Shown here: positions 1 to 11,397 of the stretch, piece after piece
Position numbering within the stretch: the first letter of the stretch is position 1
Layout of the letters: the number at the start of each line of letters is the position of its first letter
NCBI GenBank assembly: GCA_030765065.1
Contig: CM060978.1
Coordinates: 111,037,192 to 111,101,191, forward strand
Direction of reading: 5' to 3'
From: Deroplatys truncata
Taxonomy: Eukaryota; Arthropoda; Insecta; Mantodea; Mantidae
DNA length: 64,000 bases
The notes under the pieces: model-generated
Told to the model about the DNA's origin: nothing
The model's input: the letters and a program-made list of their open reading frames with translations, nothing else
Databases searched by the model: none
Position numbers and translations under genes: made by a program

Positions 1-354
1 ATCGGGAAAAAAGCCTTCCGTACTGCAGAATTTCGTGAACAATGTGACGAACGCTTCCGAACGACATTCCCAATTCTACCGTCTGCCGTAATGTCATCCT
101 CCTGTTGCCCTGAATCAGCTCCTTACGCGAGCTATGATCAAATCTGTTGATGCCGTGTTGGGTCGGCATCAATAGATGTCATTCTCTTCGGTGATGTTTT
201 TTCTAACGGCCGCAAACTTTCGACACTATTCTGCGACATGCTGACGAGACATTACAGTCTCTCTGTAAACCTCCACCAGCTGCCGGTGAATTTCAGCCAC
301 GGTTTCATGCTTCGCCCACAGAAATCGAATAACGGAGCGGATTTCTTGGCCAGT
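1..354 (-). pseudogene. SETMAR-type mariner transposase, N-terminal fragment cut by window edge
   Basis: On the minus strand the frame beginning near 354 reads TGQEIRSVIRFLWAKHET, then EIHRQLVEVY and VMSRQHVAE. This is the first helix-turn-helix of the mariner transposases related to the SETMAR transposase half. After stops near 225 and 160, a second frame further left gives ELIQGNRRMTLRQ and GSVRHIVHEILQYG, matching the second helix-turn-helix of the same family. The catalytic DDE/D core would lie off the left edge. In the family these domains bind the terminal inverted repeats. At least two stops and one frame change show that it is dead. No TIR was identified upstream, so the element's right end is undefined. 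Family call is confident; the extent beyond the window is unknown. Confidence 0.8.
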
Positions 355-479
355 CCAAACGAGTAGCAATTTGTCTTTACCTACAACTAGCGCTGTAGGT
401 GGTGGGTGGCTGAAACTCTGCACCATTGCCTCTAGAAACAACGGACCTGACACTGGGTTCGAGATTGAGAAAAATGGGC

Positions 480-1135
480 GGTAGTTGGTGGTGATCCCTG
501 AGGTGTTTACACATGCTAGCTGCTGTGTTGTGTTATCGAAGCTTGTGATTAATAATATTTTGTAGCTGCGGCAGTTTGTTAGTGAAGCAATAGTGTGTGA
601 AAACCTTTATTTGTGTTATTTAGGAAACGGGAATAATCCCAGTCATGTGTCAGTGCCATGTGCTTTCCACGTGCCACTTTATGTTTATTAATATATTACA
701 TGTAGACTATGGCTATATTAAATGTAAAGTGCATATTATACATTTGTTAATTTATCTATTTGGGAATATAGTTTGTGCCACGGCTACTGTGGCGATATAA
801 AGAAGAAATTGTTACATTTGGGGACGTTATAGACGTATATATACTTAATCTAAAACATTACAACACCGTTGTGTTCCCGGGTGTAAATTGAACTTTGGTT
901 ATAATGAATAGAGGTGTAAATAATTGTGACACATACTTTAAAATATGCTATAACAGTGATAATTTGCGTTATAAAATATATTAAACTATGTATATTTGTG
1001 AGGTATAATAAATCAATTATGGATACCTATATGAGTGTGCATAATCATTATTCATAATTATATATTACACGAATATAATTATAATTACATATTACACGGC
1101 GGGCTGACTTTACTGTCAAGTGTTATTTTCCCATC
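480..1135. other. AT-rich noncoding stretch, nothing recognised
   Basis: Strongly AT-rich DNA with no long open frame, no tRNA-like box and no repeat that I recognise. It separates the transposase fragment from the first GT-TIR repeat fragment. Confidence 0.6.
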
Positions 1136-1440
1136 CAGCATCTCTCAACACTTAACACGAAGATTTTCACAAAATTATTCCCACCCCAACTTACTCATTA
1201 TATGGAACACGTTTCCTTATCTTTATTTCCTCGAAAAAAACTCTAATGACGTTGATTAAAATATCGTATGTTTGAGATACGACCTTATTTTTCGCAAATG
1301 GCCTTAAGTTCTGTTCATTCCTTTTGAATTTTAAATATATTTATGTAAATGAAAACCATAAGATATAGACAAAAAGTTACTGCAGGAAATACTCTTTTTG
1401 TAGAGTTAGCCGTTTTCGAAATTTTACACGCTGTATGTCG
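1136..1440 (+). repeat. GT-TIR dispersed repeat, internal fragment
   Basis: Shares the middle of the repeat seen whole at 9518-10400. The shared signposts are a CCCACCCCAA block, then ATGGAACA, then GATTAAAATATC, then ACCATAAGATATAGAC. Both ends and the microsatellite site are missing or unrecognisable. The open frame over it is a by-product of the repeat, not a gene. Confidence 0.6.
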
Positions 1441-2879
1441 GCATTTTTCTTACTGTAAGTGCTTAGGCGAAATATCTTCCAAAAGTGGCGATTTTTTTGC
1501 CATACTGCTACATTTTTATTCCTCCATACATTAAACTTTTGAACGCTGTGAATGCAACTATGCAATTATTGCATAATCTAAAATAGTTTCCGGCAAAAGT
1601 CGTGAATAACCTGACGTTGATAGAGGGACCGTATTTTGTACGAGTACGAGTATAGATACTTGCACTTGTAGGTGATTGTGGTTAGAAAAGTCGTATGGGT
1701 AATATCAGCCTTTTTATACTATTATTTATTTATATGAGGATGACTATGCGGCCAACGTCGAGAAGGTAGTTCAGGCCTTATGACAACAGCGGTGACACAT
1801 GTCAAGGAATAAGTGGCAGTAGTATTCATTTGTTTAAATAGAGAGAAAGAGAGAGATTTTTGCAACACAGCCATGTAGTGCTCTGCTCTTTGCTAAGTAT
1901 TATTTGTCTCAGCTTTGTCTTTTCCAGTTTAACTTATTTTAGTTTGCAATACAAAACACGTGGTTAACTACCAGATGGTATGGAGAGTTCTGTACGTGTC
2001 ACGTGTGAGATTTGGCAGCAGTGGATTGGCTGCTCCATCAGATGTGCGTACAGTGAAAGCTATGACCCATAAGGTCTGCACTATTTTCTTAACGTTAGCC
2101 GCCATATTTCGCTTCTTGCGCTTTGGTTCAGTAAATGCGGAAGTCTGTTTTGAGCTTCTTTCAATCCTTATTAGAACCCTAATGTTTAAATTGTCTATGC
2201 AGGGTGCTTTTCTTTTTTAATCTCTGAAGCAGCTAATATTAATTAATAAATCCCCCTCGAAACTTCTGACATTTTTATTCATTTCAACTCATATCAAATC
2301 AATATGGGAAAATTTCCTTATAACAGTAGGTCTACTGCTAGTGGCACATTTGTAAGGAAAAGGAAACTTAATCTTGTCACCTTACTTTTGAAGCAGTTTC
2401 AGCGTTTTGTGCTCTAAGGTGGAATACCTTCATTCTGGTGAGGTTTTCCTGCCTATATAATGTCTCCAAACAATTTTCTTGCCCCCATAACGTCTATATA
2501 CTACAATGTAGGTACATGATAACTGTATAGGGCACTGTTAAGTTTAGAACTAGTTATGGAACCCCCCTTCTTGAAAGTTTTTCTGGGTTTGGGCACGCCC
2601 TCTCCCTCTCACCTTAAACCCTCGTTTGAAATTGAAATGTTTTATATATAATGCTTTCGACACATTTCAAATTGGTTGATGGTTGAAATTGGCACAAATC
2701 TAAGGGCAGTTTATACTGTCATCCTAAAACTTTTGAGATTATTTCTCAAAATATTCATATTACATTTTTACCACTGCTATTGCTTTATTTGCGCCGCAAA
2801 ATGAACGCACCTGTAACTTAACGTTATGCGACTCATTACTTCTCAAATCTGGCAACCTCAGTGAAGATGCAAAATTTGC
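1441..2879. other. Noncoding stretch, nothing recognised
   Basis: AT-rich sequence with a short GAGA run near 1843-1856. I see no domain, no TIR pair and no tRNA-like box. The 86-residue frame near 1960-2220 has no recognisable motif. Confidence 0.5.
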
Positions 2880-2990
2880 CGAGCATAGCGCCACTATCAG
2901 AAGGAAAACCCCCCAACTCTGGGGGTTATTGCGCAACATGGCGAGACAACTAGTCGGTGACGTCACTCCCACAATGCAAGGTGAAGGACG
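2880..2990. promoter_or_regulatory. Possible promoter-like patch with a perfect CRE
   Basis: A locally GC-richer patch contains the palindrome GTGACGTCAC (core TGACGTCA) near 2957-2966, the full consensus for CREB/ATF-type bZIP binding. Just upstream is a 7-bp stem, AACCCCC ... GGGGGTT (2907-2927). No recognisable exon follows, so regulatory function is only a possibility. Confidence 0.25.
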
Positions 2991-3984
2991 ACAAGACGTG
3001 TTAAGAGCCCAGATAATTAAATACTACTTGGAAGCTTTTAATGTAGAAACAGCGTCTGTTTGCTTTAAATTGCCAGATGCTGGTCTGCGTCGTGCTTTTG
3101 TTAACCTTAACCTGTACATATTGCACAAGTAAAGGAAGTGTATGTGGTTTAGTTACATAGATACCTACCTGGAGATTATTTGTGTTGCTGCAGCCGAGGA
3201 ATGATGTGGCGCCCACGACAGAGAACGAGCACACGTCTAGACCGTCAATACGGAAGCAAGAATTAAAACTAATTTAGCTCGCGTGCTACAATAACAAGCG
3301 TAGGAACATTTGGCAAAATGTGCTCTGCTGCCATTAACCCTGGCGTAGCACTTGGCCAAGAACTGCACTCAATGAGTGGCAATTTCATTCTTGGAAACTG
3401 TGCCACAATAGCGCGCTGCCACACCTTCACATATTCATGAATTGGTAGCAGTGTAGCGAAAAGTTTACTGTCAAAGATTTGATAACCAATCCTAGATAAC
3501 GGTTACGCAGTAGAGACGGAACCTTCCACTTCCACATAGACCGCATGGTGCCGTCTGCCTGCTCCCTATGCTATGTTATGTTTACCGAAAGTTACTTAAG
3601 TACAACTTTGACATTTTCCCACCACTTGAGAAAGTCACTAAAATCTGGTGATATTTGAGTTGTTAGGTTCCATTCATAACGACAACTGTTCCTCAAATGC
3701 ACACCTGTTGCAGGTATTGTGAAGGTCACTTATATTGTATTGGTGCCCTTTTTTATAGTCTTCAAACTTTGCACGCCGACAGTTTAGCCACTAAACATTG
3801 GCTCTCCGAATTCATAATCCTCAAAAGAGCCACTATAATGTATCTCAACTTTCTATGCCAATTATAGATAGAGGTGTTTACAGGACCAATGAACGTTGCA
3901 CTAGAATTTAAGTATGATGCATGTGTGTAATTGTATACTTATTGGGTGTTAATAAACTAGCCGTGCATGATAGAACAATTCGGT

Positions 3985-4062
3985 AGCTGTTTCAGGCTGG
4001 TAGCGCCTATACCTCGCATCCGGAGGTCTCGGGTTCAAGTCCCACGCACCGGCTAATTTGCT
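3985..4062 (+). repeat. tRNA-derived SINE head, degenerate
   Basis: The stretch contains a recognisable T-arm/B box, CGGGTTCAAGTCCC, about 45 bases after an A-box-like GGCTGGTAGCGCC. The cloverleaf is incomplete and the following bases (AATTTGCTTGGGAAC) look like SINE body rather than a tRNA 3' end. I call it a SINE fragment, not a functional tRNA gene. Confidence 0.45.
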
Positions 4063-7000
4063 TGGGAACTTTTTGTGGTTTCAAGTAAATATGGAACTGG
4101 ATACCTCAGTGCCACGACCCAAAGTTTCACCACTCCTACGAAATCAATGGCAATAATATATATGGCACACATAGTGCAGCAGCCTTCACCACTTTCCAGC
4201 AGGTTATTCAAGCAGATGATATGGGAAGGAGACTACAGAAATAAGGTCGTTTCTCCGACATAAACTGACGTGTATGCAGCTGTAAAGTTTAAAAATGCGC
4301 CTAAAGCCAGGCTCTAGAGAAAGAAAATAATAAACATGGCAAAGTCGAGGTTCTTTTTATTTATTTATTAATAGTTTATACAGATACACAGAGAACCTAA
4401 TACAATTATTTACAATTTTAAATAATGAAACTTGATATGTCTCATAATATTAGGCAGAAGAGCCGAAACAATACGTCTTTCATAAATAGGTTGTTTGGTA
4501 ATTTCCGGTTGTATATCTGGTAACTCAAAATGTTAAAATGTTGGTTGCTCTGACATGCGGCATCAGTCATCTTTGTTTTTTTGTTTTTTTGGTAAGCTCA
4601 ATAATGCTGTTTCATATATTATATGCCATTTGAGCCTGTACCTTTATTACTTGCCTCGTTTACATTTGCTGGGCCTGCTGAAATTTCAATGAATGCAGCG
4701 CGAGCTAACAAGTGCACTGCACGACGCAGTTTCTAACACTTTTCTTTTATTTTTCAAATGGTCTATAGATTCACACTTACAGAATTCTGCGGGGTATAGG
4801 ACAAATTTGCCCACTCCATCCAGGAACCGCAACCGTGACCACTCGACCACACAGGCAGTCGTATAGGCTCTTGCAAAATCTCGAAAGAAACCTGCACTTT
4901 GCTGTAACATGTGTACCTCTACCAGGAATCCGTCAGTTACCCCGGGATATGACACATCCTATTCCTGTCTTGCCTTCTGCACGGGATATCCTTTGCTGAC
5001 TGCGATGTCTTTTCTTGTTAGATAACTGACAGGTTATTCACAGGACTAACCGATGAGATGGAGTTAAAATCGGACGAAGTTGTACTAAATATTTAAACAT
5101 GTCATTATATTAATAAATCATAAACATTCCCCAAAAGACATGCAAACCCACCTTCCCTCTTTCACTCGACCACTATCAGAGCCTGCAACTCTGCTCGCGT
5201 TAAATGTAAAGACGCTTCTCGCACTTTCTCTCTCCTTTCCCTGCTGTATTACCCCTCTCTTAAGCTCTATTTTGGTCTCTTCTCCAGCTTCTCCTCTCTC
5301 TCTCTCTTTTCTCAGACATCCTCTTTCTCTCTCCCTTTCCCATACTTTTAACTCTCACACACTCTCATTCTTGACCCAACATTTCTGTCCTGAGAGAATA
5401 TTGAACCCTATACAGCAGAGATGGAATTTGTCTGCACTCCTTTTTGGGCTCTCCTTCTGACGGACACACTCCTTACTAAGTAAGCTGGCAACGAAAGCAA
5501 TTGGTTTCACTATATTCTACTTCAATTGAAAGAAGCATTTCTGCATTCAATTAGATTTTGATTTGTAAAAGGTCTGAAAATCCTGAACCTCATCTAAAGC
5601 TTACAATTAATTAATTACTTCAGGTGATGCATATGAAGAGGACGAGGACGTAGGATAGGGTCTAAAACTTGCATTCGTTTAAATTACGGTAAATAATTTT
5701 GTTTCAGTCCATTTTGATACAGTATTTTATTTAGTTTATAGATTACTTTTATTCATAACATTTATAGACAAAGAACCGCTCCAATGTGTAAAAAATTAAA
5801 TAAACATGAAAACATGATCAAAGCAATCGTGCAAAAATATGAATGACAATCAACGAAATAGTATATTGTGATAACAAGTGCAGTAAGTGGACGAGGAAGA
5901 ATTTGAAAATCCGAGATTCTCCAATGCATTCAACGCATGTGTATTGCATACATTTTTTTCGTTTACGAGAGTGAATAATAGAATTAATAGTACCTATACG
6001 AAGATAAAATTAATAATTCAATAACAATTGTTGCACATGGTGGTTCCAGTAGCAAAGTCACCATTAACCTTGGTGACGAAGGGGCGATCGATTATCCAAG
6101 CCTGGTTGTTGACCTTAAAAAAAGTTCAAGAACTTGTAGCTCATGCTTTACTGGTACATGAGTTAAATGGTAAATATTAAATAAAAGTGAAATAAAGATC
6201 CAGGTATGATTTAAGTGGTGAAATTCAACCATCAAACTTTCATGCCTGCAATAATAATTATATCAAAAGTAAGAGGATTTAATATAGTTCATGAATATAC
6301 GTGAAGGTAGGTTAGGTTACCAGCACTGAATGCAGGAAATCCAATTTCCATAATGACAGCATGAACGGAAACGGATAAAAACACTATCGTAGAAAAATAA
6401 TACTAGTATAATATCATTGCTAAGAAATGTAAAACTATAAAAGTAAAATAAAATACCGCTGAGGCACACGTTATAAAAATCTCTGAGGAAAAGTGTGATA
6501 GCATATTTGGTGAAGTTTGTATGCATAGTTTAAAACCCACTTTGCTTCTGTATTGGTTAAATTACACAGAACAATTGGAAGGAGGCTTTAAAGGTTCACT
6601 TTTTAATTTTTTGCGAGATGGATTGTTTTGAAATAAGTTTTGATTTCTATTGCGCATTTCTGTTTTAAGTGTTTAAAGATTTCCAAGGCTTCCTTTTCAC
6701 CAGCTCAGTAAGTTTTCCCTTTCTCCTTTTAACAGAAGTACGGTAATGTCTCTGTTTCACACGCACCTTGAGGCTTAGTGTGCACCAAAAAGTAAGATTG
6801 CAATGTTGTGTTGGCAACAGCGCTTGGGGACAAGAATGCTGCGGTAGTGTAACTCTGTGGTTTCCCTTTCAGACCACTCCCTGGCGAAGCTTCCAAGAAA
6901 ACCATGGAACGTGTCTGATGAGCATTACGTGAAGTCACATGTGTACTGCGTCATGCATTGCTTCGTGTTGTTGCGAGTACAACGGACCACATGTTGACAA

Positions 7001-7258
7001 GCAAATCATTTATACAGATGTTCAATCTCTAACCACCTGAGTGGTATAACTTATTCATTTCATTGAAAACCGCTTGCACACCTCAAGCACAGACGTTTTG
7101 GCTCCCTCTTCTGGTCCTTATTCTCCCTCTGTTCCCCTATAAAGAATTTTGGGATCATTTCCCAAAATAGAGTTTCCACGTGAGAAATATAACATTATTT
7201 ATATTTCACATCTGCCTTACCCGACGTTACACGGGTGGCATTATAACCGTTTTATGAC
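4063..7258. other. Long noncoding stretch, nothing recognised
   Basis: AT-rich sequence with a TTTA run near 4356-4370, a CT-rich patch near 5215-5340 and many stops in all frames. The frames near 5140-5460 (CT-rich Leu/Ser) and 6729-6938 show no domain. No TIR, LTR or tRNA-like box was noticed. Confidence 0.5.
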
Positions 7259-7260
7259 TA

Positions 7261-8500
7261 CGAGGGAACACTGAAAATTTTTAGAATGTCCATGTTTCTA
7301 AAGACAAATGAAATTTGTTTATACTTGACAGCTACCTGCTTTCTAATGTTTTGCGAGCTGATTGCCGTGTAATTTGTTTGATTTGCTCTAATGGTTTGTT
7401 AATTATCATTTAAACATTTTATGTTCATCCAAAAATGAATTTGACTAGGGAACATTTCCGGGCTATGATTTTTTTACAATTTTAAATTGTCATTAACGCC
7501 TAAACAATGTGAAGATCGGCTTAGAGATGTATTTGGCGAAGAAACCCCATCTAAGCTAATAATTTATAATTGGTACAGTGAATTCAAAAGAGATTTTTTT
7601 TTAGTGATGAATTTCAAAAGACGCCCAAAAACTGCTTTTACTGATGAAAATATTGCTGTTGTTTGAGCAATGCTTGAAGAAGATCGACGTACATCGTATG
7701 AATTTAGCGCGACAATGGGCATTGGTATGATTCAAATCCAAAACATTTTACATCAAGACATGAGAAAACTTTGTTGTCAATGGATTCTACATAAATTGAT
7801 TCCCGATAAAAAAAACAACAACAACAACGCATTGATTGGTGCTTACAAACTCTGAAACAATGCCAAGGCGGCACTTCAAGTTTGTTTTGGAATATCGTTA
7901 TTAGTGATCAATCTTGGATTTATTGTTATGATCCTGAAAAGAAAACCAATCGACTCAATAGATCTTTCAAACAGAACCTAAGCCTACAAAAGTCTGAATT
8001 CGCAGTGTTGGTAAGAAGATGATTGCTAATATTTTTTTTTCTGAAACGGGCCACATTGTTACTAATAGCATTAGAAGTTAGACGTACCGTTACAGCCGAT
8101 GGTACAAAAATGTCTGTTTACTGCAAATTTTTTAAAAACGTCCATAAGGAAAAATAATGTTACATTGTGACAACACATTGTAGCATGCAGCAAAACTAAC
8201 AAATGAGTATCTGGATGCTCTAAAGGTCAGCACTACGAACCGTCCACCGTACAGCCCCGATCTTAACACCTTGTGATTTCTTTTTGTCTCCAAAAATTAA
8301 ATATAAAATATGCGGAATCAGATGAAGCAGGTCTCTGAAGTGCCTCAGGAAGAGTGGCATCATTGCTTTAAGGACTGGTTTCATCAAGTGCAAAAATATA
8401 TTGATGTTAAAGTGGAGTATTTTGAAAAACAATAAAATTATTTAGATTCTTTAAAACAAATCCTTGTTTGATTTTCTACAAATTTTCAATGTCGCCCTCG
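7261..8500 (+). mobile_element. Decayed mariner-like transposon with CGAGGG-type TIRs
   Basis: The left end reads CGAGGGAACACTGAAAATTT and is preceded by TA at 7259-7260. The right end, read on the opposite strand, begins CGAGGGCGACATTGAAAATT. The two ends match over about 28 bp with a few mismatches, as expected for mariner TIRs. The 1240-bp length fits a complete mariner. The right-hand TA is not preserved (TG in its place). Inside lies a relic transposase on the plus strand. It is old by the number of breaks and by the TIR divergence. Confidence 0.85.
7435..8435 (+). pseudogene. Mariner transposase relic
   Basis: The start ATG gives MNLTREHFRAMIF, the conserved N-terminus of a common arthropod mariner subfamily. 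Then come a helix-turn-helix region (near 7510-7660) and RRPKTAFTDENIAVV before 7670. The first catalytic aspartate sits in ISDQSWIYCYDPEKK near 7900-7950. The second is in LHCDNT near 8161-8178. The third is in PYSPDL near 8240-8257. The C-terminus QKYIDVKVEYFEKQ ends at TAA 8433-8435. Multiple stops and frame changes interrupt it (for example the stop right after MIFLQF and one before AMLEEDRR), so it cannot make transposase. In life the protein would excise and paste the element at TA sites. Frame breaks are read directly; the subfamily name is not assigned. Confidence 0.85.
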
Positions 8501-9517
8501 TGTTTAATTAATTAATTTAATTTATTTCCGCCTGTATTATTTATCGCATTATTATTGTGCAATGATCCAAAGTACTCCACATTACTCTTAGAGCTGTCAT
8601 TTCGTAAAGCTTCTATTTGCTTGCATTTCTATTTCTTTAACCTCCCCTCCTCACAGAGAGTCTTCCAAACTATGGAAATGGCATATACAGTGCATCTTTT
8701 AGCGGTGAAAACATTTTCATAAAGATCCTGTAATTCATTAGTTAATCACACTATATAAAATGTTAAACTTTTGAGCCTTTGTTTTAAGTCCCATAGTCAT
8801 TTAATAACATAAAGGCTACACAGTTTTCACATAATACAGGAACCCCTAACATCAGTACTACAAGGAAATAGGGTGAGACTCGTGAATAGGAAGTTTTGCC
8901 ACTCCCAGGCCACTAAGTTTATTTTGGAAATGGCACATAGTCTATAATCATCGAGAAAAATAAACTTCTCAGTTCATCATAAACATCACGGTTTAGTCCA
9001 TAATTGAAATGTTCCATGTTCTTGTAGAAAAACCTGGTCTTTCCATCTCTGATATGCAATATAATGGCGTGCATAAAAAGTGCCCCATAATGGAAGGGAA
9101 CTGTCACCAGCGTGACCAGCTCTGTTTTTTCGAGCATAATTCTAGCCAATAGATTGACTTTACCTCCCCCAAAAGTATGGCCGAACTGCCAAAGGGTAAC
9201 ACTACAACTTATACCTTATACTTGCATGCTGCACTACCATTTTCTTATTGCCATTTAGTAGCGACAACAACTTTGACCTTCGTCTCATGTCGCTATTAGC
9301 GGCCCCCTCCCCCCCCCTAAATGAAAACAAATCCCTCAAGCAGTAACATTGAACGTAATTTGCAATTGATAAAAATCGAATGTACTTTAATTTCAGACCA
9401 TATATGCCCAATATCAGGTACTCCGGTCTTGCACCAATAAACGTCTCCCCCAAATAACACGCAAAGAAAACAAAACAAGACCACTGACAGCCACAAATCC
9501 ATTTGTTTCTCTTTTTT
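8501..9517. other. Noncoding stretch, nothing recognised
   Basis: No repeat or domain recognised. The frames near 8919-9149 and 9202-9567 have no known motif, and the second runs into the GT-TIR repeat. Confidence 0.5.
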
Positions 9518-10400
9518 ACTTTCTCTACTACGTATAGTAAGTAGGGGAAGTATTGCATTCCACCCAAAAATTCGATACCGAGATTTCACCGGAAATACAT
9601 GTTTTGAGACCTCCTGAATCCAAAATAAGCATTTTTGGAAACATGTCCGTGTGTGTGTCTGTGTGTGTGTGTGTCTGTGTGTGTGTGTGTCTGTGTGTGT
9701 GTCTGTGTGTGTGTCTGTGTGTGTGTCTGTGAACAGCATAACTCAAAAACGAACAGTTGGATAAACACCAAACTTGGTATTTCGGTTCAGTATCTTCCAG
9801 AGATGCGACACGAAGGTTTTCAAGAAAATCCCCCCACCCCAAACTACCCTTTACATGGAACATTTTTCGAAAATTTTAATTTTCTCAAAAATGGCTCTAA
9901 CGATTTTGATTAAAATATCATATGTTTAAGATAATGTCATGAGAAATGAAATGTATATTTCGAATTTTCTGGGAATGTCTCCAAAAGTATTCTTCATTGT
10001 GAACGACTTTTGCATAACTGGTAAACCATAAGAGATAGACAAAATTTTACTACACAAAAAATGTAGATCTCGTTAAAATACACAACTTATGTCATATACA
10101 TTTCTTTTGTTGGGTGAACCGTTTTCGAGTTATTGCTTGTTATTCCCTTAAATTTTCCAATACTTATACTTTTTCTCAAATTCGTTATTCATTTTTTTAT
10201 GTCCTGGACTTGCAAAGAGAATGGAATGCGCCGCATAGCAACCAGCGTTAAAATATTTGACTATCGCTTAAAAGCTACCATATTCCTCTTGCATCTACAA
10301 GAAAACTAGCAATAAGATTGACATCTCGATATCTCGATTAACATGAAGCATATGGAGAATAGGCGTTTGTAAAAATAGATTGTACAAGAGTAGAGAAAGT
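9518..10400 (+). repeat. GT-TIR dispersed repeat, most complete copy, carrying a (GT)n tract
   Basis: It begins ACTTTCTCTACTACGTATAG and ends GTAGAGAAAGT, so its tips form an 11-bp inverted repeat. In order it holds AAGTATTGCATTCCACC, GATTTCACCG, a GT-rich microsatellite interrupted by CT at 9649-9731, GAACAGCATAACTCAAAAACG, a CCCACCCCAA block, GATTAAAATATCATATG and a run around AACCATAAGAGATAGAC. The same order recurs in at least three other large copies in this window plus smaller fragments. No coding capacity is visible. The Val/Cys and His/Thr frames across the microsatellite are artefacts. It is best explained as a nonautonomous DNA-transposon-like repeat with a fixed microsatellite site; the superfamily is unknown. 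Confidence 0.75.
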
Positions 10401-11397
10401 CATGTGAGTGTAACACATCAGATTTTTTGTGGTAAATTTCCGGATTGAACTTACGACATCGATTTTGTTTACTGCTGCAGAATCAGATCCGGGAACGGCC
10501 TACCCAGTGTTTGCATCTGAATTATTTCATTGAGTATTTAATGATTCACTTACTTTGTTCATGTTTGTAACTTTCGCAGATAACCGAATATTCACTTAAA
10601 GAAGACACTCCACACTGTTTTAGTTACCTGACTTCGCAGTGAATAACGTCTTTGGACTTAACTGTTACTACACAAACATAAACAGAAGTACTTGAGTATT
10701 GTTTTGAAAACAAGTGCTCAACACATGGTGAATACGTTAATTTTTTGTTTTGTGGTGGATAAGATCGATCATTATCAATAACCCTACTGTTGTGAAACAT
10801 ACAAATATTGAAATAGTGCCTGTTAGCTTCAAAACCTAACGACATAATTGTATTCAAAACCATATATTTTTATTTATAAGGTTATTTTAGTGTATTCTTT
10901 TTGCATTCGGTTTAATTACGCATTAACTTGCAGCAAGTTGATGACACTGCATTATAGGAAGGTTGAGCGCGGAATACGTATTCTACCATTGTCGCTAGCT
11001 TCTTTGCTTTACTGCGCTCTAGCGGTGGGAACGTAAGCCCTGAGTCTAAGCAATCTTGATCCTCTCTCCTGTAAGGACCGCGTAGAAACGTGCATTCCAG
11101 CCATGTCGCACAGCGCCTACGATCGCAGATGGTGCCAGCCTGGAATTGGCTCCAAGCTTCAGAAAGCTACTGGCAGAGCGCGCGCCGCTTAACGCGCCTG
11201 TTCAAATGAGGGAATGCATGCGCGAAAACAATTCTTTATACACAATTCCTACAAATTTCTCTTTCTTTCCCTTTGACATAAATGGTGCCATACCATAGGG
11301 ACACTACCCCAAAAACCTGATTGGTTTAGCCTTTCCTTGTGTACTATAGCGAAACTCTTTCATAGAGGCGGTAACCCTACCACCACCATTTCACTAA
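10401..11397. other. Noncoding stretch, one GC-rich patch
   Basis: Mostly AT-rich. A GC-richer patch at about 11080-11220 contains several GCGC sites but no promoter motif or frame that I recognise. Confidence 0.45.

Noticed and set aside
4350-4440. A TTTA-rich run as a LINE tail
   Set aside because: No reverse transcriptase sequence or target duplication was seen nearby.
9586-9913. Several overlapping Val/Cys- or His/Thr-rich open frames
   Set aside because: They are translations of the GT microsatellite inside a repeat; all frames stay open because a dinucleotide repeat has no stops. The same holds at 16467-16755, 16997-17298, 18705-18944 and 53721-53912.
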